The notes under the pieces were generated by a model, which saw only the letters and a list, made by a program, of their open reading frames with translations, searched no databases and was not told where the DNA came from. A stretch of DNA of 6,861 bases from Actinomycetales bacterium (GTDB lineage Bacteria > Actinomycetota > Actinomycetes > Actinomycetales > Dermabacteraceae). The DNA is taken from the NCBI GenBank assembly GCA_012799425.1, contig JAAZLF010000537.1, forward strand, positions 1 through 6,861. Reading direction: 5' to 3'. Below are positions 1-6,049 of this stretch, one piece after another. Numbering within the stretch: the stretch's first letter is position 1; the number at the start of each line of letters is the position of its first letter. The position numbers and the translations under genes are program-made.

Positions 1-263
1 CGCTGGACGTCGCCGCGGCGGTGTCCAGGGCGCTCGCCCGGGCCACCGCCGCCGTGGTCGCCCTGATCGACCCGGAGGCGATCGTGCTCGGCGGCGAGAC
101 CCTGGACCTGGTGCGCGCAGCATCCCCGGTCTTCGAACAGACGCTGCACGACGCCATCGCCCCCGCGCAGCAGGATCTGGTGGTGCGCGAGCTCAGCGGG
201 GAGTTCGACGAATGGGCACGCGGCGCCGCGGTCCTGGCGATCCAGCAGTTCGTCGGCCCCTGA
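1..263 (+). CDS. ROK-family protein, C-terminal part (sugar-responsive repressor or sugar kinase), 5'-truncated
   Basis: The reading frame is open from position 3 to a TGA at 261-263, giving 86 residues; the start lies outside the window. ROK proteins are either sugar kinases (glucokinase, N-acetylglucosamine kinase) or, with an N-terminal helix-turn-helix, sugar-responsive repressors. The visible part matches the end of the ROK fold: an alanine-rich helix, then DPEAIVLGGE (the conserved 'P-x-x-IVLGG' strand and turn), then a helix, a beta strand (DLVVREL) and the closing GAAVLAI helix. Because the DNA-binding or catalytic N-terminus is missing, repressor and kinase cannot be told apart. It converges on a sugar-uptake operon whose last stop codon is 27 bp away, which favours a local regulator, but that is inference. 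Family assignment is fairly sure; function is not. Confidence 0.8.
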   Translation, partial: LDVAAAVSRALARATAAVVALIDPEAIVLGGETLDLVRAASPVFEQTLHDAIAPAQQDLVVRELSGEFDEWARGAAVLAIQQFVGP

Positions 264-281
264 GCGGCTCAGGGGCCGACG
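251..281. terminator. Perfect hairpin between convergent genes, probable bidirectional terminator
   Basis: Positions 251-264 (CGTCGGCCCCTGAG) and 268-281 (CTCAGGGGCCGACG) are exact reverse complements, giving a 14-bp GC-rich stem with the 3-nt loop CGG. The stem contains the TGA stop of the ROK gene (261-263) and ends 9 bp before the stop codon of the opposing binding-protein gene. There is no T-run on either side, so it is not a classical intrinsic terminator. U-tract-less hairpins are often proposed as terminators or 3'-end stabilisers in actinomycetes. The position between two convergent genes supports that role. Confidence 0.7.
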
Positions 282-290
282 CGCCGCGTC

Positions 291-1691
291 TCACTCGAAC
301 AGGGCGTTGACCCGATCGTTGAACGAGGCGAAGTCCGCCCCGTCGATCTGGCGCATCCAGCACTGGTCGAAGGCTGTCTGCATGATCGACATGATCGAGG
401 CGGAGCTCTCCACCAGCGGGTAGAGGCTGGTCTCCCCGTTCGCCACCCGGTCGGTGAAGGGGGTGACGTCCAGCCCCGCCTCGGCGTAGCCCTCGATCGC
501 GGCCTCGGTGCCCGCGTCCGTCGAAGGGAAGAACGGGGCGCGCTCGCCGATGATCCGCTGCGCCTCGTCCGAGGCGAGGAAGGCGATCAGTCGCGCTGCC
601 TCCTCCTTCTTCTCCGACTGCGCGGAGATCGAGTCGCCGAGGCCGTTGAACATCGACACCGGGTGCCCGACCGGCCCCGCCGGCAGGTTCGCGATCCCCA
701 GATCCATCCCCTCCATGTTCGCGAAGGTGCTGATCATCCACGACCCGGCTGTCGCGAGCGCCGAGGTGCCGGACTGCAGCTGCGCCTGGGTGGGGGAGGA
801 GTCCCCGAAGGTGCCGAAGGCGGGGAAGAACCCCTTGTCCACCAGGCCGAAGTACCAATCCATGGTGTCGGTGAACCGCTCGTCGTCGTAGTTGAAGCGG
901 CGACCCCAGGTCTCCTCGTCCGTGAAGGTCCAGCCGGTCGAGAGCGCGAAGGGGGACCAGCTGGTCTGACCGGTGTAGTCGGTCCCCGGATCCGCGGCCA
1001 GGCCATACCGGGCCACGTCGGTCGGATCGAAGCCGTCCTCGTCTCCGCGCACACCGTTGGCATCCACCGTCAGCCGTGCCAGCATCTGCTCGAAGCTGCC
1101 GCCGTCGTGCGGGTTCCAGTCCAGGCTCTCGAGGTCCTCGGGCGTGAGGCCTTCCTCGGCGAGCATGTTCTTGTCGTACATGATCGCGATCGTGTCGTAG
1201 TCCTTGGGGATGCCGTAGCGCGTGCCGTCCTGACCGGACCACAGCTCCTGCAGGCCTTCCTGGAAGTGCTCGGCCGGCAGCTCGTCCAGCGGGCCCAGCC
1301 CGTCCAGCGGCGCGATCACTCCCAGCCGCACGAACTCCGGGAAGCGTGCCAGGTGATCGGCGAAGGCGTCCGGGCCGGCCTCCGCCACGAAGCTCGCGGT
1401 CAGCTTCGTCCAGTAGTCGTCCCAGCCCAGCTGCGTGACCCGCACGAAGACGTCCGGGTTCTGCTCCATGAACACGTCGATCGCCGCCGAATAGGCGGGC
1501 AGCTGCAGGGCGTCCCACAGCCAGTAGTCGATCTCGGTGGCCCCCGCCGGGGCCTGGGCGCCGCCGCAGGAGGCCAGAGCTCCTGCCCCGGCGGCGCCGG
1601 CCGCGAGAGCGGCGGAGCCCTGCAGCAGGCGGCGGCGGGACAACGGCCCGGGGCGGGCGGTGCGCGGCGTCGAAGGTCTCTGAATGCTCAT
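291..1691 (-). CDS. Sugar ABC transporter substrate-binding lipoprotein (family 1, CUT1 type), Tat signal
   Basis: This 466-residue protein is the extracellular binding component of a carbohydrate ABC importer. The N-terminus carries a twin-arginine signal (SRRRLLQG, residues 18-25), an Ala/Gly-rich hydrophobic stretch and the lipobox LASC with Cys42. The mature protein should therefore be a lipid-anchored protein of about 425 residues, exported folded. Family-1 hallmarks follow: YGIPKDYDTIAIMYDKN at about 159-175 and LQSGTSALATAGSWM at about 305-319. Length is typical. The ATG at 1691 is supported by GAGG eight bases upstream, within the end of the preceding permease gene. It is the last gene of the operon, 10 bp after that permease; CUT1 operons more often begin with the binding protein. 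An alpha-galactoside ligand is inferred from the linked alpha-galactosidase; the sequence does not prove it. Confidence 0.93.
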   Translation of the reverse strand: MSIQRPSTPRTARPGPLSRRRLLQGSAALAAGAAGAGALASCGGAQAPAGATEIDYWLWDALQLPAYSAAIDVFMEQNPDVFVRVTQLGWDDYWTKLTASFVAEAGPDAFADHLARFPEFVRLGVIAPLDGLGPLDELPAEHFQEGLQELWSGQDGTRYGIPKDYDTIAIMYDKNMLAEEGLTPEDLESLDWNPHDGGSFEQMLARLTVDANGVRGDEDGFDPTDVARYGLAADPGTDYTGQTSWSPFALSTGWTFTDEETWGRRFNYDDERFTDTMDWYFGLVDKGFFPAFGTFGDSSPTQAQLQSGTSALATAGSWMISTFANMEGMDLGIANLPAGPVGHPVSMFNGLGDSISAQSEKKEEAARLIAFLASDEAQRIIGERAPFFPSTDAGTEAAIEGYAEAGLDVTPFTDRVANGETSLYPLVESSASIMSIMQTAFDQCWMRQIDGADFASFNDRVNALFE

Positions 1692-1699
1692 CTGGATCG

Positions 1700-1705
1700 C
1701 CTCAC
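1700..1705 (-). promoter_or_regulatory. Shine-Dalgarno of the binding-protein gene, overlapping the upstream stop codon
   Basis: Read on the minus strand the bases are GTGAGG. They include the TGA stop of the MalG-type permease (1704-1702) and the GAGG core, placed 8 nt before the ATG at 1691. Ribosomes finishing the permease would therefore sit on the start region of the next gene, suggesting translational coupling. The site also fixes the start of the binding protein. Confidence 0.65.
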
Positions 1706-2670
1706 TTGATTCCGCTGAAGCCGATGGAGTTGACGATCTTCTTCGCGAACAGCGCGAAGAGGATCAGCATGGGCGCCGCGGCGACCAGGGTCGCGGCCAT
1801 CAGGCCCGACCAGTCCGGGCCGGTGCCCGGTGCCTGCGCCCGGAAGACCCCCAGCGCCACGGTGAGCACGCGGGACTGATCGGTGTAGGACACCATCAGC
1901 GACCAGAAGTACTCGTTCCACGCGGTCATGTAGGTCAGCAGCGCGAGCGTGGCCAGCGGCGCGCTCGACATCGGCAGGACCAGGGTGAAGAACACCCGTA
2001 CCTTGCTCGCCCCGTCGATCAGGGCCGCCTCCTCCACCTCCGTGGAGATGTTGTTGAAGAACTGCCGCAGGAAGAAGATCGCGAACGAGGAGATGAACAG
2101 GGTCGGCAGCATGATGCCCAGCAGTGTGTCCACCAGGCCCAGGTTCTTGATCAGGATGAAGTTGGGCAGCAGGGTGAAGATCTGCGGGATCATCAGCGAG
2201 CCCAGGAAGATCAGGAACACCGTCTCGCGTCCGCGCCAGCGCAGGCGCGAGAAGGCGTAGGCCGCCATCGCGCAGGAGAAGGTCTGCACGATGGTCACAG
2301 TGGTCGCGACGACCACCGAGTTCAGCAGGTAGCGCCAGAAGTTGATCGAGGCGCCGGAGCCGCCCTGAGCGATCGCGGTCTCCACGTCCTGCATGCCGAA
2401 GACGCGCTCGAAACCGCCGGTGTTCAGCCCCACCGGCAACAGGCTGGAGGGATCTGTCGCAAGGGCGTTGTTGCTGGACAGAGCCGTGCGCAGCATCCAG
2501 TAGAAGGGGAAGATGGTGATCAGCAGGAAGACCACCATCACCACCCAGGCCAGGATCCTGCCCCAGGGGATGCCGCGCTTCGCGCGGGTAACGGTGCGAT
2601 CGGCGATCTGCTGGCCGGCCGGGCCGGGCTCGCGGACCTCGTCGGTGACGGGATGGGGTGCTGTGGTCAT
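1702..2670 (-). CDS. Carbohydrate ABC transporter permease, MalG type
   Basis: This 322-residue inner-membrane protein is one of the two channel subunits of the sugar importer. It has a polar N-terminal cytoplasmic tail of about 35 residues, then hydrophobic segments near 37-57, 113-137, 152-175, 184-203, 231-253 and 290-309, the six-helix MalG plan. The ATPase-docking EAA loop is intact: EAALIDGA at 214-221 followed by LP at 232-233. The C-terminal end IGFSGIK is short, as in MalG relatives. The ATG at 2670 follows a strong GAGGAG (2683-2678) with a 7-nt spacer, directly abutting the stop codon of the preceding MalF-type gene, so the two are probably translated together. Substrate cannot be read from the sequence; an alpha-galactoside is inferred from the operon. 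Confidence 0.94.
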   Translation of the reverse strand: MTTAPHPVTDEVREPGPAGQQIADRTVTRAKRGIPWGRILAWVVMVVFLLITIFPFYWMLRTALSSNNALATDPSSLLPVGLNTGGFERVFGMQDVETAIAQGGSGASINFWRYLLNSVVVATTVTIVQTFSCAMAAYAFSRLRWRGRETVFLIFLGSLMIPQIFTLLPNFILIKNLGLVDTLLGIMLPTLFISSFAIFFLRQFFNNISTEVEEAALIDGASKVRVFFTLVLPMSSAPLATLALLTYMTAWNEYFWSLMVSYTDQSRVLTVALGVFRAQAPGTGPDWSGLMAATLVAAAPMLILFALFAKKIVNSIGFSGIK

Positions 2671-2683
2671 CGCGGGTCTCCTC

Positions 2684-3598
2684 TCAGCTCAGGTCCGACT
2701 TGCCGGCCCTGGTGAGCCAGTACTGGGTGAAGGTGACGATCATCAGGATCACCAGCAGCGCCACGGACAGCGCCGAGGCATAGCCGAACTGGTACTCCGC
2801 GAAGGCGTTCTCGTAGATGTACATCTGCAGCACGCGGGAGGCATCGGCCGGCCCGCCCTGAGTGGTCACCGAGATCGTGTCGAACACCTGGAAGCTGCCG
2901 ATGATCGTCATGATCAGCACCAGCGCCAGGATCGGCCGCAGCAGCGGCAGGGTGATGCGGCGGAACAGCGTGATCTCCCCGGCACCCTCGGTGCGGGCCG
3001 CCTCGTAGAGGTGCCCGGGGATCGCCTGCAGGCCGGCGAACAGCAGCAGGGCGGTGTAGCCCATGTGGCGCCACACGTTCACCAGCGCGACCGTCGGGAT
3101 CACCCAGGTCTCGCTGGCCCAGAAGGCGATCGGGTCGAAGCCGATCCACTGCAGGAAGAGGTTGAAGATGCCCAGCTGGGTGTCCAGGATCCACAGGAAC
3201 ACGATCGCGGCGACCACATTGGAGACCAGGTACGGGGCCAGCACCAGCGAGCGCAGGATCGTGGACTGGGTCAGGCGCTGCATCAGCACCGCGATCACCA
3301 GCGCCACGACCGTCTGCACGCCGATGTTGATCAGCACGTACAGCACGGTCACCTTCAGCGAGTTCCAGAACACCGGATCCGCGAACATCGCCTGGTAGTT
3401 CTCGAAGCCGACCCACTGGGGCGGGGTGAGGGTCGTGTACTCCGTGAAGGAGTAGTAGATGCCGGTCAGCAGCGGCCACACCAGGAATGCCAGAAGACCG
3501 ACGGTGGCGGGCGCGATGAACAGCAGCGCCAGCTTCGTGTCGTCCTTCCGTCTGCGGCGGGGTGGGGCCGACCGCGTCGACGTCGTCGCGGTGGACAT
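2684..3598 (-). CDS. Carbohydrate ABC transporter permease, MalF type
   Basis: This 304-residue protein is the partner channel subunit of the sugar importer. A basic cytoplasmic N-terminus (PRRRRKDD, about 13-20) precedes the first membrane segment (about 21-46). Further segments lie near 84-107, 116-137, 165-190, 222-241 and 272-293. The ATPase-docking EAA loop reads EAARTEGA at 199-206, followed by LP at 217-218; the usual Asp before GA is Glu, a conservative change. The frame stays open upstream to 3787, but I chose the ATG at 3598. It has AGAAGG (3609-3604) 5 nt before it, homology to the family starts here, and the longer version would add an Arg/Pro-rich stretch overlapping the end of the alpha-galactosidase gene. 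It lies 35 bp after that gene and 13 bp before the MalG-type gene. It could equally be called an UgpA/LacF-type permease. Confidence 0.94.
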   Translation of the reverse strand: MSTATTSTRSAPPRRRRKDDTKLALLFIAPATVGLLAFLVWPLLTGIYYSFTEYTTLTPPQWVGFENYQAMFADPVFWNSLKVTVLYVLINIGVQTVVALVIAVLMQRLTQSTILRSLVLAPYLVSNVVAAIVFLWILDTQLGIFNLFLQWIGFDPIAFWASETWVIPTVALVNVWRHMGYTALLLFAGLQAIPGHLYEAARTEGAGEITLFRRITLPLLRPILALVLIMTIIGSFQVFDTISVTTQGGPADASRVLQMYIYENAFAEYQFGYASALSVALLVILMIVTFTQYWLTRAGKSDLS

Positions 3599-3603
3599 GG
3601 CTG

Positions 3604-3609
3604 CCTTCT
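3604..3609 (-). promoter_or_regulatory. Shine-Dalgarno that fixes the MalF-type permease start
   Basis: On the minus strand the bases are AGAAGG, ending 5 nt before the ATG at 3598. The longer open frame begins at 3787, inside the alpha-galactosidase coding region, and its extra 63 codons do not look like a permease N-terminus. This site therefore decides the start in favour of 3598. Confidence 0.6.
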
Positions 3610-3633
3610 TTCGTGTCGGGGGTGGGTGAGCGG

Positions 3634-5886
3634 TCAGTCGTGGGCGGCGGGGGAGACGGCGCCCTCCCGCGTGAGCGAGAACAGCATTCCCTGCTCGGGA
3701 TCGATCAGGGGCGCGGCGAGACCGGAGCGCAGCAGCACGGCGCCCGGGACCACCACGCCGTCCTGGGCCGCCGCGCGGCGCCACCACGGCGGCAGCGACA
3801 TACCCGTCGGCCCCTCGCCGAGCAGCAGCGGGCGGACCCGGTACCGGGCCTCGGGATCGAGCCCCGGGAAGCGCAGACGGTCATGCTGCGACTGGTCGGA
3901 GCGGCCGACGCAGGCGAGGGTGAACAGCGCCCGATCACGCTGCGGGGACACCACGCCGTGCAGCCACAGCACGCTGTCGCCGCGGTCGGCGCGCACCAGA
4001 TCGCCGGTGAACAGCAGCTCCCGCTGCTCCTTGTACAGGGCGATCCACTCGCGCAGCTCCGCGAGCTCCGCCTCCGTGGCTCGGGCGAGGTCCCATTCGA
4101 TGCCCAGATGACCGAACAGCGCCGACAGCGCCCGGAAGCCGAGCGTGTGCAGGCGGCCGGTGGTGTGGGAGCGACCGGAGGCGATATGGCTGCCCATCAG
4201 CTCGAGCGGGATCAGCTGCGAGGTCCAGCGGTTCATCTGCTGTCGGTCCAGGGGATCGATGCAGTCCGAGACCCAGACGCGGTCGGTGCGCTCGAGCACG
4301 CCGAGATCCACCCGCGCCCCGCCCGAGGAGCAGGACTCGATCTCGAGGCCGCGGTGGGCGACCTTCAGCTCGTCCATCAGCCGGTACGTCGCGGCGGTCT
4401 GCTCATGGACCGCTGCACGGCCGGTGGCGCGGGTCGCGGATTCCAGCAGGTCGCGGTTGTGGTCCCATTTGATGTACGCGATCTCGCAGCTGTCCAGCAC
4501 GGTCATCATCTGGTCGCGCACGTGGGCGTACGCCTCTGGGATCGTCAGGTTCAGCACCTGCTGGCTGCGCGAGCGCAGCGGCATGCGGTCCGGGCTCGGC
4601 GCCATGATCCACTCGGGATGGGCGCGGGCCACCTCGGAGTCCTCGTTGACCATCTCCGGTTCGAACCAGAGGCCGAACTCCATGCCCAGGCCGCGCACGT
4701 GATCCACCAGTGGGGCCAGGCCCTGCGGCCACACCTCGTCGGAGACCACCCAGTCGCCGAGCCCGGAGGTGTCGTCGCGCCGGGAGCCGAACCAGCCGTC
4801 GTCGAGCACGAAGCGCTCCACCCCGATCGCCGCGGCGCGGTCGGCCAGATCCTTCAGGCGCGCCAGGTCGTGGTCGAAGTAGACCGCCTCCCAGACGTTC
4901 AGCGTGACGGGGCGTCGGGCATCGACGTGGTGGGGGCGCGAACGCAGATGGCGGTGGAAGCGTGAGGCGACCTCATCGAGGCCGTTGCCGTAGGAGGCGT
5001 ACAGCCATGGCCCCGTGTACTGCTCATCGGGGGCCAGGCGGAGCTCGCCCGGCAGCAGCAGCTCGCCTCCGCCCAGCACGCGCCGGCCGGTGTTGACCTG
5101 CTCGGCGAGGTGGCGATGGTTGCCGGAGAAGGCGGTGTGCACGCCCCACACCTCGCCCTCGCGGAAGCCGAAGCCCGACGGCCCGGCGTGGAGCACGTGA
5201 GCGGAGTCCGCGCCGGTCCGGCCGCGGCGGTTCTCCCGCAGATGGGTGCCGACGGTGAACTCGCGGCGCTGCGGGGTGCGCTCCTTGACCCAGCGGCCCG
5301 CGAAGTCCAGCAGCTCATCCGCATGCGCCGGGACGGGGACGGCGAGGGTCAGCTCGTCGAGCAGGTAGGGGGTCTCGCCGGTGTTGGTGAGCGCGGCACG
5401 CTGGCGCAGCAGCCCGGAGGGGAGCAGCTCCAGCTCGACGACGACCGCGAGCCCCAGCTCGGCATCGGCGAGGTCGAAGCGCAGCAGACCCGGGCCCGAC
5501 TCCGCGTGCGATGCCCCCAGGGGCTGGCCGTCGAGGGCGATCGCCTCGGTGACCAGGCGGGGCGACCAGCCGGAGCCGTCCTCCCGCGCTCCGCTCAGGC
5601 CCGGGCGGCCGAGCCAGCCGTCGGCGGCCTGGGGCAGGAGCGCGATCCGCACCGGGACGTCCACCGCGTTCTGGACCACGACGTCCACCGCCGCCTCGCA
5701 GACCGCGTCCAGGCCCTCGTCGCCGAGGGGGCCGAGCGCCGCGCCCCAGTGCGTGATCGCGGGGGAGCGGCCGTCGGTGACGTCCACGACCACCGAGACC
5801 TCGGCGGCGGTGAGGTGGATGCGGTGAGTCGCCCCCGGGTGGGGTGCGAGAACGGGATGGTGGACGGCGCTCCGGTGCGGCGACAT
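3634..5886 (-). CDS. Alpha-galactosidase, glycoside hydrolase family 36
   Basis: This 750-residue cytoplasmic enzyme hydrolyses terminal alpha-1,6-galactose from raffinose-family sugars or melibiose with retention of configuration. Its length matches the long bacterial GH36 class. An N-terminal beta-sandwich (about 1-320) leads into the barrel, which begins at LNVWEAVYFD (329-338). Barrel motifs in order are LDDGWFG (361-367), GLWFEPEMVN (405-414), YIKWDHNRDL (471-480) with predicted nucleophile Asp475, SCSSGGARVDLG (518-529) and WVSDCIDPLDR (538-548) with predicted acid/base Asp541. Catalytic roles are assigned by analogy with Geobacillus AgaA (KWDxN and SDxxD motifs). A small beta domain ends the protein. 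There is no signal peptide, so sugar is imported before cleavage. The ATG at 5886 has GGAGG (5897-5893) 6 nt upstream. It is the first gene of the operon. Names such as aga or rafA are used for this family; none is assigned here. Confidence 0.96.
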   Translation of the reverse strand: MSPHRSAVHHPVLAPHPGATHRIHLTAAEVSVVVDVTDGRSPAITHWGAALGPLGDEGLDAVCEAAVDVVVQNAVDVPVRIALLPQAADGWLGRPGLSGAREDGSGWSPRLVTEAIALDGQPLGASHAESGPGLLRFDLADAELGLAVVVELELLPSGLLRQRAALTNTGETPYLLDELTLAVPVPAHADELLDFAGRWVKERTPQRREFTVGTHLRENRRGRTGADSAHVLHAGPSGFGFREGEVWGVHTAFSGNHRHLAEQVNTGRRVLGGGELLLPGELRLAPDEQYTGPWLYASYGNGLDEVASRFHRHLRSRPHHVDARRPVTLNVWEAVYFDHDLARLKDLADRAAAIGVERFVLDDGWFGSRRDDTSGLGDWVVSDEVWPQGLAPLVDHVRGLGMEFGLWFEPEMVNEDSEVARAHPEWIMAPSPDRMPLRSRSQQVLNLTIPEAYAHVRDQMMTVLDSCEIAYIKWDHNRDLLESATRATGRAAVHEQTAATYRLMDELKVAHRGLEIESCSSGGARVDLGVLERTDRVWVSDCIDPLDRQQMNRWTSQLIPLELMGSHIASGRSHTTGRLHTLGFRALSALFGHLGIEWDLARATEAELAELREWIALYKEQRELLFTGDLVRADRGDSVLWLHGVVSPQRDRALFTLACVGRSDQSQHDRLRFPGLDPEARYRVRPLLLGEGPTGMSLPPWWRRAAAQDGVVVPGAVLLRSGLAAPLIDPEQGMLFSLTREGAVSPAAHD

Positions 5887-5940
5887 CGACGGCCTCCAGT
5901 AAGGGTTCGCGGCATAGGGCGGCGGCCTCGATGCCGACGC

Positions 5941-5963
5941 CTTATTTACACTATGAAACTAAA
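5941..5963. promoter_or_regulatory. Imperfect palindrome, candidate repressor operator
   Basis: On the + strand the left half is CTTATTTACA (5941-5950), the centre is CTA and the right half is TGAAACTAAA (5954-5963). The reverse complement of the right half, TTTAGTTTCA, matches the left half at 7 of 10 positions. It is an AT-rich island in a GC-rich window and overlaps the predicted -10 of the alpha-galactosidase operon, the classic position for a repressor site. TTA-x-TTT half-sites recall operators of ROK repressors such as XylR and NagC/Mlc, and a ROK-family protein is encoded at the far end of the operon. The identity of the binding protein is inference. Confidence 0.45.
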
Positions 5964-5977
5964 CGATGTCTCGTCAA
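5950..5977 (-). promoter_or_regulatory. Predicted promoter of the alpha-galactosidase/transporter operon
   Basis: On the minus strand TTGACG (5977-5972) resembles a -35 box. CATAGT (5955-5950) lies 16 bp downstream and matches four of six bases of a TATAAT -10 box; TAGTGT, two bases further on, is an alternative at 18-bp spacing. Transcription would begin near 5943 and give a leader of roughly 57 nt before the alpha-galactosidase ATG. The -10 lies in the palindrome at 5941-5963, suggesting repression. The prediction is by eye only. Confidence 0.45.
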
Positions 5978-5999
5978 GCGCCCGCCCACGGGACGAGAC
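5968..5999. repeat. Perfect 8-bp inverted repeat with 16-nt spacer in the divergent promoter region
   Basis: GTCTCGTC at 5968-5975 and GACGAGAC at 5992-5999 are exact reverse complements separated by 16 nt, with arm centres 24 bp apart. The left arm overlaps the -35 box of the minus-strand operon. The right arm lies just upstream of the predicted -10 of the plus-strand aminotransferase gene. The placement suits a regulator acting on either gene or both. An accidental repeat in GC-rich DNA cannot be excluded. Confidence 0.35.
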
Positions 6000-6011
6000 G
6001 CCCGGGACCGA

Positions 6012-6017
6012 TACGCT
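6012..6017 (+). promoter_or_regulatory. Possible -10 box of the aminotransferase gene
   Basis: TACGCT fits the TAnnnT pattern of actinomycete -10 boxes and would put the transcript start near 6024, about 26 nt before the ATG at 6050. No convincing -35 box lies at the usual distance (CGGGAC at 5989-5994 is poor), so the call is weak. Confidence 0.25.
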
Positions 6018-6049
6018 GTGCAGATCCCGACCAGGCCAGGAGCCACAGA

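Noticed and set aside
193..1518. Long minus-strand open frame (441 codons) overlapping the binding-protein gene in another frame
   Set aside because: Arg/Gly/Pro-rich product with no recognisable domain, entirely explained as a GC-rich shadow of the binding-protein gene, whose motifs are clear.
663..1709. Plus-strand open frame antisense to the binding-protein gene
   Set aside because: Val/Arg/Gly/Gln-rich low-complexity product, typical of the antisense frame of a high-GC gene; no family features.
1684..2715. Plus-strand open frame antisense to the MalG-type permease
   Set aside because: Gln/His/Asp/Arg-rich product mirrors the antisense of hydrophobic membrane codons; the minus-strand permease has an intact EAA loop and a strong ribosome binding site.
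3599..3787. N-terminal extension of the MalF-type permease by 63 codons to a start at 3787
   Set aside because: Would overlap the alpha-galactosidase gene by about 150 bp, adds Arg/Pro-rich sequence unlike a permease, and the ATG at 3598 has its own Shine-Dalgarno.
2513..4111. 532-codon plus-strand open frame across the two permeases and the alpha-galactosidase
   Set aside because: Spans three well-supported genes on the opposite strand and has low-complexity composition; length alone is expected in GC-rich DNA.
3562..4965. 467-codon plus-strand open frame antisense to the alpha-galactosidase
   Set aside because: No domain recognised; the opposing strand encodes all GH36 catalytic motifs.
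5910..5936. 6-bp inverted repeat (CGGCAT/ATGCCG) in the alpha-galactosidase leader, considered as a riboswitch or attenuator
   Set aside because: Short stem with a 15-nt loop, no T-run and no known riboswitch motif; likely by chance in GC-rich DNA.
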